Positions 24,020-34,992 of a stretch of 64,000 nucleotides of DNA are shown here, piece after piece (the stretch's first letter is position 1; each line of letters begins with the position of its first letter). Both the position numbers and the translations under genes were made by a program. The notes under the pieces are model-generated. The model ran no database searches. It saw nothing but the letters and a program-made list of their open reading frames with translations, and was not told the DNA's origin. Source of the stretch: Stanieria sp. NIES-3757 (lineage in GTDB: Bacteria; Cyanobacteriota; Cyanobacteriia; Cyanobacteriales; Xenococcaceae); assembly GCA_002355455.1 (NCBI GenBank), contig AP017375.1, positions 2,232,001 to 2,296,000 of the forward strand, given 5' to 3'.

Positions 24020-24587
24020 AACATTTAAATTCCGTTACTTAGTGTCGGTTATTTAACCTAAGTTGTCTACTGAGCAAACTAGAGCTTAGATTGGCACGAG
24101 CAAAACTCATAATTGTCTTATTGTAATTTTGTGTATTACAAAAGAAAGCAATAATTAAATTATTGATTAAATTACCGTTTTCAAGGAATTTTGTCGTCTA
24201 AGATGCACTTTCAGTACCTTTCTCTCGGTAAGCTAATCATGAAGAATATAAAATTTAACCTCCAATGTATTATAGTTTGCTTTTCTAAGAAAAGTTACAA
24301 TATTTAACAAAATCGTGTATTCTAGTAATAGAAAGCTAATCACTTAAGTAGCCAATCAAGAGCGATCGCATTTCTGAATCATTAAAACTAACCACAGTAA
24401 AAGTATAAATTGATCGCCTTTTTGGATCGTCAAATCTGAAAAAGCAACCTAAGTTAACCAATAAGCTAACGTTTTTTTAATATAAGTTCACACATTTTTA
24501 ATAATAACTCCATCGTTAAGCTGACGGTCAGATCTTTCCGTCAGGGTGGTTTTTTCAACCCTAATTATCACCTAGCCAACTCAAACC
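24020..24587 (+). other. long upstream region of the second sigma factor
   Basis: This 568-bp stretch contains no gene I can support. It holds at least one HIP1-like GCGATCGC site and, close to the sigma gene, the hairpin listed at 24521-24555. The length suggests a complex promoter or leader for the sigma factor at 24588. Confidence 0.45.
24521..24555 (+). promoter_or_regulatory. attenuator-like hairpin in sigma factor leader
   Basis: CTGACGG (24521-24527) pairs with CCGTCAG (24538-24544) around a 10-base loop and is followed by GGTGG and six T. This looks like a Rho-independent terminator 33 bp before a start codon. An overlapping AGGGT...ACCCT pairing could form an alternative structure. 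Premature termination control of the sigma gene is an inference. Confidence 0.5.
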
Positions 24588-25544
24588 ATGAAATCAGCGA
24601 CCAAATCCAACGATCTTGTCAGAAGTTATCTCAAAGAGATAGGAAGAGTACCTTTGTTGACTCATGAAGAAGAAATTCTTTACGCCAAAAGAGTACAACA
24701 GCAAATTAAGGTAGAAAAAATCAAAGAATCTCTCCAAGATAAATTAGGAGAAGAACCAACTGAATCTCAATGGGCTGATGCTGCGGAAATTACGGTAGAA
24801 GAATTACGCAATATCATTAAAGCAGGAGAAGCAGCCAAACGCAAAATGGTAGAAGCAAATCTCCGTTTAGTAGTTTCTGTTGCTAAAAAATACCTCAAAC
24901 GCAATCTTGATTTACTTGATTTGATTCAAGAAGGCACTATTGGTATGCAAAGAGGAGTAGAAAAATTTGACCCTACCAAAGGTTATCGTTTCTCTACCTA
25001 TGCTTATTGGTGGATTCGTCAGGCTATTACCAGAGCAATCGCAGAAAAAGGCAGAACGATCCGCTTACCCATTCATATTACTGAAAAACTCAATAAAATC
25101 AAAAAAGCTCAACGACAATTAGCACAACAAAAAGGTAGAACAGCTACCATTTCCGAATTAGCAGAAGAACTAGAACTAACACCCAAGCAAGTCAGAGAAT
25201 ATTTAGAAAAATCTCGTCAACCAATTTCTTTAGATGTTCGCGTTGGCGATAACAACGATACCGAACTTGGAGATATGCTAGAAGATACTGGTGCTTCACC
25301 AGAAGACTATGCTACCTACTCCTCTCTACGCAAAGATCTAGACCAATTGATGACTGATTTAACTCCCCAACAACGGGAAGTCATCTCTCTGCGATTTGGG
25401 TTATCAGACGGCAAGCCTCTTACTCTAGCTAAAATTGGCGATTGTCTCAATATTAGCCGTGAAAGAGTACGTCAAATTGAAAGAGAAGCTCTTGCCAAAT
25501 TACGCAAACAAAAAACTAATATTCGCGAATATCTTGCTAGTTGA
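24588..25544 (+). CDS. group 2 RNA polymerase sigma factor (SigB/SigD class)
   Basis: 318 residues with canonical primary-like regions: [20 protein letters not shown] (1.2), [61 protein letters not shown] (2.1-2.4, in overlapping pieces), a region 3 with [12 protein letters not shown], and 4.2 [23 protein letters not shown]. Length and sequence fit the SigB or SigD paralogues of Synechocystis, used in stress and light acclimation; I cannot decide which. A terminator-like hairpin precedes the gene, suggesting regulated read-through. Confidence 0.93.
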   Translation: MKSATKSNDLVRSYLKEIGRVPLLTHEEEILYAKRVQQQIKVEKIKESLQDKLGEEPTESQWADAAEITVEELRNIIKAGEAAKRKMVEANLRLVVSVAKKYLKRNLDLLDLIQEGTIGMQRGVEKFDPTKGYRFSTYAYWWIRQAITRAIAEKGRTIRLPIHITEKLNKIKKAQRQLAQQKGRTATISELAEELELTPKQVREYLEKSRQPISLDVRVGDNNDTELGDMLEDTGASPEDYATYSSLRKDLDQLMTDLTPQQREVISLRFGLSDGKPLTLAKIGDCLNISRERVRQIEREALAKLRKQKTNIREYLAS

Positions 25545-25693
25545 ACTCAAACATAAATAGGTCGGGGAATTAGATCGGTTTGGTTCGGTTCTACCGACCA
25601 TAATTAAGTTATACAATTGTTACATTATATAGTGAAGATTGCTGAATCAATGTAACAACCCATAACACCAAAACCACGATAAGGAGGTATTCG

Positions 25694-26032
25694 GTGAACC
25701 AAGAAAATCGCGCTAAAAACATCTTCGGTAGTGAAACTGAAAGTAATGGACTCTGGCAATACGTTCAGTCTTTGAGTCCAGACACGATTGCACAACTTTC
25801 TAAACCTGAATCTCATGAAGTTTTTCAGGTAATGGAACGCAATATTATTGGTTTGTTAGGCAATCTTCCTTCAGAACAATTTGAGGTGTCGATTAGCACT
25901 AGTAGAGAAGATTTAGGTAGGTTATTAGCGTCTGCGATGATGAGTGGGTATTTTCTTCGTAATGCCGAGCAACGCATGACCTTTGAAAAGTCGCTTCAAC
26001 AGTTAGAAGGAAGTTTTTACGAAGACGAATAG
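25694..26032 (+). CDS. DUF760 family protein
   Basis: 112 residues. The start is GTG 25694, chosen because AAGGAGGT (25681-25688) lies five bases before it. The motifs LWQYVQSLSPDTIAQLSKP, VMERNIIGLLGNLP, FEVSISTSREDLGRLLASAMMSGYFLRNAEQRM are the DUF760 pattern found across cyanobacteria and chloroplasts. Plant members have been linked to chloroplast proteostasis, but no function is established for the bacterial family. It is monocistronic, 149 bp after the sigma factor. Confidence 0.8.
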   Translation: MNQENRAKNIFGSETESNGLWQYVQSLSPDTIAQLSKPESHEVFQVMERNIIGLLGNLPSEQFEVSISTSREDLGRLLASAMMSGYFLRNAEQRMTFEKSLQQLEGSFYEDE

Positions 26033-26221
26033 TTTTCCAGTTTTCTACAAATACTTTTATAATATGGTCAAGTAATTAGGTTAAAACGCTTATTTTTAAC
26101 TTAATTGTTCAAATAATAAGTTTTTAACCGTTTTAAACGGTCAAGTTTTTTGTGTCTTTAAATAGCTGATTAGCTTGATTGACAAAATTTGGTTTGAGGT
26201 AAATTAAAGCAACCATTATTC

Positions 26222-26644
26222 ATGACCCAAATAGTCTCTAATGTACCTCATAAAAAAATTGGGGTGGCAGTCATTCGTAATCAACAAGGAAAAATATTAA
26301 TCGATCGCAGACGCTCCCAAGGGGACATGGCTGGTTTGTGGGAATTTCCAGGAGGGAAAGTTGAACCAGCAGAAACGATTCAAGAGTGCATTAAAAGGGA
26401 AATTAAAGAAGAATTAGGCATAGAAATTGCAGTAGGCGATCGCTTGATTACGATTACCCATTGTTACCCCAAGTTTGATGTGACTTTATTTGTGCATGAT
26501 TGCGAGCATCTTAGTGGTGAACCTCAACCAATTGAATGTGAAGAAATTCATTGGGTAAGCGTAACCGAAATGGCAAAATATCCTTTTCCTGAAGCTAATC
26601 ATCAAATTATTGCAATGCTGCAACAGATTAATTACGCACAATAA
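26222..26644 (+). CDS. mutT: Nudix hydrolase MutT (8-oxo-dGTP diphosphatase)
   Basis: 140 residues. The Nudix box GGKVEPAETIQECIKREIKEELGI is split here as GGKVEPAETIQE and REIKEELGI and has all consensus residues. GLWEFPGGKVE before it and EIHWVSVTEM after it are typical of MutT, which removes 8-oxo-dGTP from the nucleotide pool to prevent mutation. The length matches short MutT proteins without a fused domain. Substrate specificity is inferred from similarity. Confidence 0.85.
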   Translation: MTQIVSNVPHKKIGVAVIRNQQGKILIDRRRSQGDMAGLWEFPGGKVEPAETIQECIKREIKEELGIEIAVGDRLITITHCYPKFDVTLFVHDCEHLSGEPQPIECEEIHWVSVTEMAKYPFPEANHQIIAMLQQINYAQ

Positions 26645-26677
26645 CGGCTCAATCTTCAATCTATTCTAAATTTCAAT

Positions 26678-26714
26678 AGCGATCTCAGCGAAGCTGAGGC
26701 ACTTCGTGATCGCT
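26678..26714. repeat. HIP1-flanked palindromic element
   Basis: Outer arms AGCGATC and GATCGCT enclose an inner hairpin CTCAGC-GAA-GCTGAG. It sits between the convergent mutT and HAD-family genes and may act as a bidirectional terminator. Similar GCGATC-bearing inverted repeats recur in this window. Confidence 0.55.
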
Positions 26715-26723
26715 TTAACTAAG

Positions 26724-27509
26724 CTAAATTAATTGTTGAATTAAATCAGCATTCAATTGTTCTACATTATTTAAAACTGTAGTTGCGCCAGCGGTAATTA
26801 ATTTGTTGGTATATTCGCTTTGTTGTGAAGTAGCTTGAACATGGGGAGGCAACACTCCAACGCCCAACCAAAGGCGTTCTGGTTGAATTTGTTGCGCCTG
26901 AGTAACGGTGTACATATCTGCCACCGTATCCCCTACATAGATCACGGGAGTTAAACTTGAATGATTATCTTCTAATTGAGCGATCGCTTTAAATAAACCA
27001 GTAGGATCGGGTTTACTAGGTGCATCTTCCATTGCTACTAAAATAGTTTCTGTTAACCCAAGACGGGTTTTCAAGACGTATTCTGCTGAACCTCTGGTTG
27101 CCCCGCTAAAAAATCCCCAACCAATTTTCTTGGCGTTTAATTGCTGGAGATATTCAATTGATAACAACAGTGGTTCAGTCGTGATGTAACCATCCCATTG
27201 TTGGGGGTTTAAACCCCGATATTTGCCCTGAAAAAAAGTAACTAACTCATCATAGTCTAAAGCTATTTGTTGTCGTTGTTGCCCCTGAGATTGATAGTAA
27301 CGATCAACTAACTCCTTTGACGCTTCCCAATCATTATTCCAAACTCCTTCACTTTTGAGTTGGTCAATCTCAATCATTGTCGGTCGATACTTACCCTGGG
27401 TAAAATGCTCTACCGTATCTGCGATCGCTCTACGATAAGAATTACCCACATCTCTAATTACTCCGTCAATATCAAATACTACAAGTGTGGTGAAGTTTTC
27501 AGTTTGCAT
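26724..27509 (-). CDS. HAD-superfamily hydrolase (subfamily IA, TIGR01548-like)
   Basis: 261 residues. The nucleophile motif is VVFDIDGVIRDV (first Asp at about 13), the Thr/Ser motif is FFSGATRG, and the third motif IYVGDTVADM supplies acidic residues for Mg2+. The N-terminal sequence NSYRRAIADTVEHFTQGKYRPT is characteristic of the cyanobacterial and plant TIGR01548 subgroup, some of which are fused to histidinol-phosphate aminotransferase-like proteins. The substrate is unknown; phosphoglycolate-type phosphatase activity is possible. It diverges from the PSRP-3 gene. Confidence 0.8.
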   Translation of the reverse strand: MQTENFTTLVVFDIDGVIRDVGNSYRRAIADTVEHFTQGKYRPTMIEIDQLKSEGVWNNDWEASKELVDRYYQSQGQQRQQIALDYDELVTFFQGKYRGLNPQQWDGYITTEPLLLSIEYLQQLNAKKIGWGFFSGATRGSAEYVLKTRLGLTETILVAMEDAPSKPDPTGLFKAIAQLEDNHSSLTPVIYVGDTVADMYTVTQAQQIQPERLWLGVGVLPPHVQATSQQSEYTNKLITAGATTVLNNVEQLNADLIQQLI

Positions 27510-27577
27510 GGCACCAGATACGATATAATATATTAGGTTTATTGTGACAATTTAATTGAATCAAGTCGGAGGCTTAA

Positions 27578-27880
27578 TTGGAGTCAAGATTTACTTTAAA
27601 AGTTCTATGGTTAGATAAAGACGTAGCTATTGCAGTGGATCAAGTAGTAGGCAAGGGAACCAGCCCCCTAACCGCTTATTTCTTTTGGCCGCGCAATGAT
27701 GCTTGGCAGCAGCTACAAGACGAACTAGAAGCAAAGCATTGGATTGCAGAAAATGAAAGAATTGAAGTCCTCAACAAAGCTACAGAGGTAATCAATTTTT
27801 GGCAAGAACATGGTAAAACTACTACCATGTTGCAAGCTCAAGATAAGTTTCCTGACGTAGTTTTTAGTGGTACTAACTAA
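27578..27880 (+). CDS. ribosomal protein PSRP-3 / Ycf65
   Basis: 100 residues. [39 protein letters not shown] is the signature of plastid-specific ribosomal protein 3, a small-subunit protein shared by cyanobacteria and chloroplasts. The start is TTG 27578, preceded by CGGAGG five bases upstream. It ends at a convergent terminator shared with atpE. The function is structural in the 30S subunit. Confidence 0.92.
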   Translation: MESRFTLKVLWLDKDVAIAVDQVVGKGTSPLTAYFFWPRNDAWQQLQDELEAKHWIAENERIEVLNKATEVINFWQEHGKTTTMLQAQDKFPDVVFSGTN

Positions 27881-27910
27881 TATTATTTTTAAATTTTTAC
27901 TAATGATTTT

Positions 27911-27937
27911 AGGGCAGAAGTTCAATAACTCTGCCCT
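27911..27937. terminator. bidirectional terminator between PSRP-3 and atpE
   Basis: AGGGCAGA pairs with TCTGCCCT, and AGTT with AACT inside, giving about 11 pairs with one bulge and a CAAT loop. It lies midway between the convergent stop codons at 27880 and 27948. T-rich sequence follows on the plus strand; on the minus strand AAAATC then AAAAATTT follow. Confidence 0.75.
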
Positions 27938-27947
27938 CGTTTATTAT

Positions 27948-28364
27948 TTAGATTGATACGACGCCACCTGCTGCTTGAAAACGCGCTCTTGCTCGTTTTA
28001 AGGCTTGAGTTGCTTGAAATTTTTCTTGGCGATCGCTACCTTTATCGGCTGTTTGAAAACGACTTTGAGCTTGGTCAAATTCTGCTTTAGCGGTTGCTTT
28101 GTTAATTGTTTCGCCCATTTCTGCGCCATTAACTAAAACTTTCACTTCGTTGTTTTCCACTTCAGCAAAACCACCCATTAAAGCGATCGCTTTCCATTCT
28201 TTGCCTGGACGAATTCTCATGACACCGATATCAAGCGCACTTAATAACGGAGCATGACCAGATAGAATACCTAACTGTCCAGTTGTACTTGGTAAAACTA
28301 TTTCTTCGACCTTGTCATTCCAAACAGTTTTATCTGGAGTAATGACTTTTAAAGTTAATGCCAT
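27948..28364 (-). CDS. atpE: ATP synthase F1 epsilon subunit
   Basis: 138 residues. [47 protein letters not shown] in overlapping pieces is the N-terminal beta sandwich, and [15 protein letters not shown] to [11 protein letters not shown] is the C-terminal helical pair that regulates ATP hydrolysis. It is the second gene of the beta-epsilon operon, as in chloroplasts and cyanobacteria; in E. coli nomenclature this is atpC. A 217-bp gap with repeats separates it from atpB, which is longer than usual. Confidence 0.96.
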   Translation of the reverse strand: MALTLKVITPDKTVWNDKVEEIVLPSTTGQLGILSGHAPLLSALDIGVMRIRPGKEWKAIALMGGFAEVENNEVKVLVNGAEMGETINKATAKAEFDQAQSRFQTADKGSDRQEKFQATQALKRARARFQAAGGVVSI

Positions 28365-28581
28365 CTTATTTCAGTTATCAATTATCAATTATTTCGTAGG
28401 AGTGAGTGACCAATCGCCCGTACAAAGTTATCAGTTATCAATTATCAGTAGGGGCAATCGCTACGCTTCACTTTCGGTGGCATGAATTGCCCCTACACCA
28501 GTTACCAGCAGAGCGAACGACGAGTAAGCGCGACGTTATCAGCTAATAATTATATAATCACTGGTCACTGTTAACTGTTAT
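28365..28581. repeat. repeat-laden spacer between atpB and atpE
   Basis: The spacer carries multiple direct TTATCAATTA and CAGTTATCA motifs near 28372-28450 and a perfect 11-bp inverted repeat GTAGGGGCAAT (28448-28458) with ATTGCCCCTAC (28486-28496), enclosing 27 bases with another short CG-rich pairing. Such GTAGGGGC elements are dispersed in many cyanobacterial genomes and are probably non-autonomous mobile repeats. They invade an operon spacer here. Confidence 0.7.
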
Positions 28582-30036
<1,455 letters not shown>

Positions 30037-30202
30037 CTATGTCTATTTGGTGGTTAGCTATAATATAAGGCAGGGGAAATCTTAATTTAGTCTAAAATTT
30101 GCCATCTTATAGATTATCACTTTATTGAACCCTCTGGATATTGTTTCTTGAGTACTCTGCTTTAAGTTTTAGTCAAGCAAAATCGGCAAATTGAGCTAAA
30201 TG

Positions 30203-31015
30203 CTAGGGTTCTACAGGTTTAATGACTAAATTATCAATTAATTGACTAATCTGGTCTTTGAATTGAGCCGGTGCAAGGGATAATGCTCGTTCTAACCAAG
30301 TTTTAGCTTGGGGATTTTCTCCTTGTTTGGTGAGGAGCAGACCTTTTGCCAAAACTGGACGAAAATCTTCTGGGTTAGCAGCAATAACTTCTTCGTAGAG
30401 TTGGTTCGCATCGCTATAGCGTTCAGTTTGACTATAAACTTCGCCTAATAGTAATTTGACTGAAGCGATATCAATCTTGTTTTCGGACGCTGTTTGATTC
30501 GGTTGCGCCTGTTGCAAGGTATTTTGGAGAAGTGCGATCGCTCTTTGAGGTAAATTTTGAAATAGATAAAGAGAAATAATTCCGCTTAGAGCTTGAATAT
30601 TACCTACATCCTGTTTCAGAATTTGATTATAGGCTGCTGCTGCTCCTTCAAAGTCTTTGGTTTGTTGTTTGGCTTGAGCTAGTAAAATGGAATATTCTGG
30701 TTGTTTGGGATTGAGTTGAGCTAATTTTTCGAGAAAAACAATCGCTCCTTGGAGGTCTTGTTGTTGAATTTTAATGTTTAATAAACCTTTAAGGGCAGTT
30801 TGATTGTTAGGTTCTCGCTCTAGTACTTTTTGATAGCCTTTAGCTTCTGCTTCTAGTTGAATTTGTTGATCTTGAGTGATTCGGGGACTATTTTGACCAA
30901 TTAATTGATTTTCTTGTAGGATGCTACTTACTAAAGGTAATCCTGAAAAGCCAAGTAATGCTAAAAGCATGGCAATTAGAACGATATAAACCCAGCGATC
31001 GCGTTTTGCTTGCAT
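30203..31015 (-). CDS. membrane-anchored TPR protein
   Basis: 270 residues. A basic start (MQAKRDRW) and one hydrophobic segment (about 9-32) anchor it to the membrane. The rest is tetratricopeptide repeats, for example ALKGLLNIKIQQQDLQGAIVFLEKLAQLNP, EYSILLAQAKQQTKDFEGAAAAYNQIL and LLGEVYSQTERYSDANQLYEEVIAANPEDF in pieces. It probably scaffolds a membrane complex; the partner is unknown. It lies upstream of atpB on the same strand, but 169 bp away. Confidence 0.8.
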   Translation of the reverse strand: MQAKRDRWVYIVLIAMLLALLGFSGLPLVSSILQENQLIGQNSPRITQDQQIQLEAEAKGYQKVLEREPNNQTALKGLLNIKIQQQDLQGAIVFLEKLAQLNPKQPEYSILLAQAKQQTKDFEGAAAAYNQILKQDVGNIQALSGIISLYLFQNLPQRAIALLQNTLQQAQPNQTASENKIDIASVKLLLGEVYSQTERYSDANQLYEEVIAANPEDFRPVLAKGLLLTKQGENPQAKTWLERALSLAPAQFKDQISQLIDNLVIKPVEP

Positions 31016-31285
31016 GATTCCACCAAGGAATTGATTATAATAGGCTGACGGGGTACATTAGCCTCGGACGAAATATCTTCGACTATCTAAGTTAACTTAA
31101 CTTGTGTTGCTAGATAATTCGGCTAATCCTAAGATCATTTATGCTGAACATGGGAGCCTCAATTTATTCCAATAAATTAAGGCTTAATAGTTTATTTATA
31201 ATTTTGTGAGTTATTGTAACTTGCAGCAGGATCGATTATCCTGTCTCTTTTACACCTTGTAAGTCTCCGCCTCCAGGTACGACAT

Positions 31286-32137
31286 ATGAATCTGGCTAAA
31301 AATCGGTCTTCCGAATTATCCTCTTCCCCCAATAAAAAGATTGTTAAATCTCCAGCTATGTCTACTCAGCCAAAAAAAATTATCAAAAGTAATTCGGAAA
31401 AACCAGAATCTACTATGGCTGAGCAAGAACGCAAACAGCCTATACCCCCTCCTTCTCATCCTCGTCAATATCGAGCTATTGGTTTAATTAGAGCTAGATA
31501 TGAAGTGACAGGAGAGCAACTTACTCAAGGACAGTTAATCACACCCGAAGGGACAAAAATTGAAGCTGTTCTGTTAGGAAGGGTTATTAGTTTAATCAAA
31601 AAACATCTCGATTTGACTAAAGAACATCTTTGGGTAGTCTATCCTCGTACTAAAGCACAAGATGATAGTTTGCACGTGCAAATTGTTGGTGTTTGGGAAC
31701 CAGAAACCCTCAGCCAAACTCCCAATGAGCCTGTTCCGACTAGTGATGAAGTTGAAGATGGTTATTTTTCAATTCGCGGTGAGGTAATCTTTTTCTCTCA
31801 GGAAAAAGAAGTAATTGTCATTAAAATCAAGCAATTTCCTCGTAAAGAGGGAGATAAAGTTAAATTTTTTAAACTTAAACTCCAAGGAACTCTCAATCGA
31901 CCTTTACGCCATTTTTGGGATTTGAAGGTAGGTTTGCAAGGAGAAGCTTTAGTAATTAAAGAAGCAACGGATTTAGGTGCAATTCAACAAAAAAATCCTA
32001 GGTTTAAACAAGGCGGTGGAAAAAGACCAACTGGAAAACCCTATCGAGGCAGTAGACCAACTTCTAATCCCAGTTCTAGTTCTGGTTCGGGTTATAGTTC
32101 TCGTCCAGCTCCTCCTATTAAAAAACCAACTAAATAA
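31286..32137 (+). CDS. conserved cyanobacterial hypothetical protein with disordered ends
   Basis: 283 residues. The first 65 residues are polar, Ser/Lys/Pro-rich and likely disordered. A folded core (about 70-235) begins YRAIGLIRARYEVTGEQLTQGQLITPEGTKIEAVLLGRV and contains DGYFSIRGEVIFFSQEKEVIVIKI, HFWDLKVGLQGEALVI. The tail is rich in Gly, Ser, Arg and Pro, like RNA-binding proteins. The repeated charged beta pattern suggests an OB-like or nucleic-acid-binding domain, but this is inference. The start could be one of the internal Met codons at residues 25 or 44. Confidence 0.65.
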   Translation: MNLAKNRSSELSSSPNKKIVKSPAMSTQPKKIIKSNSEKPESTMAEQERKQPIPPPSHPRQYRAIGLIRARYEVTGEQLTQGQLITPEGTKIEAVLLGRVISLIKKHLDLTKEHLWVVYPRTKAQDDSLHVQIVGVWEPETLSQTPNEPVPTSDEVEDGYFSIRGEVIFFSQEKEVIVIKIKQFPRKEGDKVKFFKLKLQGTLNRPLRHFWDLKVGLQGEALVIKEATDLGAIQQKNPRFKQGGGKRPTGKPYRGSRPTSNPSSSSGSGYSSRPAPPIKKPTK

Positions 32138-32157
32138 CTAATTACCATCCATCGCCC

Positions 32158-33333
32158 TTATTCTAAAGTTAGAGGAGAGTCTCTTTGGTCTTGAGGTACA
32201 AATGACTGCTCTTGAGGAATAGGGGCAACAGGCTCACTCAGGGTAAACTGACCATTCATTATTAAGTCTTTGAGTTCTTTGGCTATTTGTCGAGAAAGAA
32301 AAATACTAGCTAAAGGCGCAACTCTAATTGATTTCCCTTCAATTTTGATCCGACCGCTTTTAAGTTGTTCGTAGGTAACTAGACCGAAAGTAGGGCGAAC
32401 TCGACGAGGAATAGAAAAATCGATAATCGGTGCTACAATGTCTTGATCTTGGACTGCACAGAAACGAATTACTTCTTCTCGCAACACAGGTAAAGGAACG
32501 CCTACTCCTAGCATGAGCGACGCTCCGTAATTGTTAAAATAACAACCTCTAACCCAACGAGGATTCATTTGTTTAGCATCACCAATCAGGGAAATAGTAG
32601 CAGCAGGCCCAATCGGTGTACGGTTAGGTAGTCTTTTTTGTAAAGGAAAATGTTGAGTACCTTCCCAAGCTACATAACCAATTCCGCCTCCTAGCCAAAC
32701 TTTACTGCCAATACCGATTAATTGAAGGTCGGGGTCGTTCATCAAAGGAGAAATAGCACCAGGATTAGAGTATACAGCATTACCTAATCTCGGTTGCAAA
32801 GAACCAAGATAGGTAAATAATTCGCGATCGCCACCATTAACACCGACGATAAAATTTTGATAAAGATTGCGGGGATTAAATAAATAAAATTGATTGATGG
32901 TGTCTTTGGTAATGGTAGTTTCAAAGGAAGCTCTTGGATAGCAGTCGGTTTTTTGTCCAATTGCTTTAAGATGAACTGATTTACCTGCGATCAAATCTTC
33001 AATAACGTGACCACCACCTTTTTCTAAATTGGTTTCTCCTTCAGCCATTGCTGTGGCACCTAAGTATAAATCCACCGCACCAAAACCAGCATAGGCAGGG
33101 ATCCCATCGAGCCAACACTGACGAATTTTAATCGGCGGATCGGTATGTCCCAAGTTAATTACTGCACCAGAAGATTCCATTGGCTCAAACGTACCAGTAC
33201 AGATTACATCTACTTGTTGAAAAGCTTTACTAATACCGATTTCATTGACTTTAGCTTTTAGTTCTTCTACTGTCCAAGCTACAACTTGACGCTGGTGAAT
33301 CTTGTCATTGATTTCTGCGATCGTCCGCATCAT
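32158..33333 (-). CDS. homocysteine biosynthesis (DUF39/HcyBio) family protein
   Basis: 391 residues. The core VICTGTFEPMESSGAVINLGHTDPPIKIRQCWLDGIPAYAGFGAVDLYLGAT (in overlapping pieces) and the segment GCYFNNYGASLMLGVGVPLPVL match the DUF39 family. Archaeal members (MA1821) convert aspartate semialdehyde to homocysteine with sulfide, using conserved Cys residues; Cys45 and Cys77 are candidates here. The CBS domains fused in methanogens are absent. A homocysteine S-methyltransferase is encoded 12 kb away at 45965. The exact reaction in cyanobacteria is inferred. Confidence 0.8.
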   Translation of the reverse strand: MMRTIAEINDKIHQRQVVAWTVEELKAKVNEIGISKAFQQVDVICTGTFEPMESSGAVINLGHTDPPIKIRQCWLDGIPAYAGFGAVDLYLGATAMAEGETNLEKGGGHVIEDLIAGKSVHLKAIGQKTDCYPRASFETTITKDTINQFYLFNPRNLYQNFIVGVNGGDRELFTYLGSLQPRLGNAVYSNPGAISPLMNDPDLQLIGIGSKVWLGGGIGYVAWEGTQHFPLQKRLPNRTPIGPAATISLIGDAKQMNPRWVRGCYFNNYGASLMLGVGVPLPVLREEVIRFCAVQDQDIVAPIIDFSIPRRVRPTFGLVTYEQLKSGRIKIEGKSIRVAPLASIFLSRQIAKELKDLIMNGQFTLSEPVAPIPQEQSFVPQDQRDSPLTLE

Positions 33334-33371
33334 TAGATTAAAAGTCAGTTATGTTTCTGCTTTAGTAAATT

Positions 33372-34478
33372 TTAATTTGGTTCTGCTTCACTGGGATAGT
33401 TTTCCTTGGAAGTAATTGGTTCTGGAGTTGCTAAAGGTTCTTCTGAATTATCATGCCAGCGATCAAGAACATCTTTAATTAAAACTTCCTGAATCCAAAC
33501 TTGACCAACTACTGTCAAGGGTAGAGCTAAAAACAAACCTAAAAAACCGAAAAAAGTCGCAAAAAATACTTGAGCTAGCAAAGTAACAGCAGGTAGTAAC
33601 GAAACTTGCTGTGCCATTACGATAGGAGTGAGAAGATTGCTTTCAACTTGTTGAATTCCAATATAGAGAATTAAAACTGCCAAGGATTTCCAAGGAGCTT
33701 CAATTAAAGCGATCGCCATAGGGAAAAGTACGCTCAAAGTGGGACCAACATTAGGAATAAAAGTTAAAAATCCTGCTAGCATTGCTTGAGCCAAAGCTAA
33801 AGGAATACCTAAAATCAATAATCCAACTAAACTTAAAATTGTGATCACGCAGACATTAAATAAAATCCCTACTAACCAGCCTTGCAAGGCTTGATCACAT
33901 AGTTTTAAAATTTCATCAACTCTGCGTCGATAGAAAGAAGGAAATAAACGAATAAAACCCTGGCGATAGGGAATCGGATCGACAAGTAGCATTAAAGTTA
34001 AGGCGAGTAGCAGCAGCATACTCAACAAAGCTCCTAAAGAGCTATAAAAAACACTAATTCCTCCACCGAGTAATTGATTAAGTAATGGTTGTAATTGTCG
34101 AGTTAATTCTTTAGTATCGGGTAAAGAGTTAATTAGTTCTGGATCGAGGCGACTTAGCAAAATATCTAGCCAAGTATTTAATTTTTCAATTCCTTGAGGT
34201 ACAAGTAATGCTAATTGTTGAAATTGAGTAGCAAAAGAAGGTAAAACTACCGAGAAAAACCCAATCAAAGTGGTGAGCAAAAGGAACATAGATAAGGCAA
34301 TGGCAACACCTCGTCTCATGCCTAGTTTTTGAAAAAGTTTAACTAGAATGTTTAAAGAATTAGCAATTACAACCGCAGTAAATAATAACAATAACAGTTG
34401 TCTAATTTGCCACAGAACGTACAATGAAAGCAAAAAAACTATAAAGCCAATCCAAGTACCGAAACTCACAGCAACCAA
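33372..34478 (-). CDS. AI-2E transporter (PerM) family membrane protein
   Basis: 368 residues with about eight hydrophobic segments arranged 3+5: FGTWIGFIVFLLSLYVLW, LLLLLFTAVVIANSL and GVAIALSMFLLLTTLIGFF, a 100-residue soluble loop, then LGALLSMLLLLALTLMLLV and later helices. The motif AGFLTFIPNVGPTLSVLFP is the family signature. Members export small molecules or act in sodium/proton exchange; the substrate here is unknown. The C-terminal 35 residues are acidic. It is 38 bp upstream of the DUF39 gene on the same strand. Confidence 0.88.
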   Translation of the reverse strand: MVAVSFGTWIGFIVFLLSLYVLWQIRQLLLLLFTAVVIANSLNILVKLFQKLGMRRGVAIALSMFLLLTTLIGFFSVVLPSFATQFQQLALLVPQGIEKLNTWLDILLSRLDPELINSLPDTKELTRQLQPLLNQLLGGGISVFYSSLGALLSMLLLLALTLMLLVDPIPYRQGFIRLFPSFYRRRVDEILKLCDQALQGWLVGILFNVCVITILSLVGLLILGIPLALAQAMLAGFLTFIPNVGPTLSVLFPMAIALIEAPWKSLAVLILYIGIQQVESNLLTPIVMAQQVSLLPAVTLLAQVFFATFFGFLGLFLALPLTVVGQVWIQEVLIKDVLDRWHDNSEEPLATPEPITSKENYPSEAEPN

Positions 34479-34992
34479 TTCTTATGAAGGATTCATTTAG
34501 ATTAACTTTCTTCTAAGAATTTTGGTATCTTTAACCTAAGCTCTAAATTTTTTTAGTTCCTTACACTTAAAATTAAGAACTTGGTATTAGATTAATTTAA
34601 TTGACTTTGTTCCAAGTATTTATTGCTAATGTTTTAATAATATTCAGCGCGGTAACTTTAAATAGCGATCGCTCTGTTTCTTGATGCTCGGATTGTAGTA
34701 ATAAAAATTCTCTTGCTTAAAAAATGTTGGCGCGATCGGGTACAAGGTTGTGTAAAATGCTCCTCATTATCTGCCTCAAGATCTTGTCTGGCTTATTTGA
34801 ATAGACAATTCCAAACTTCTATTTAACATAGAAAAAGACACTAGTAACTATAGCGATCGCGCATCAACCAGAATCAACATCTGTAAAACTTTTGCTTTTA
34901 CTGCAAACTTAATCAAGCCAATCAGAAATTAGCACAACAAGCTTGATGACCTAAACTTTTAGGTTAATTATTCGTTTTACTTATAGTTAAAT
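34479..34992. other. intergenic region before psbN
   Basis: This 514-bp AT-rich stretch contains three HIP1-related sites (near 34666, 34730 and 34853) but no gene or RNA that I can identify. Confidence 0.4.
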
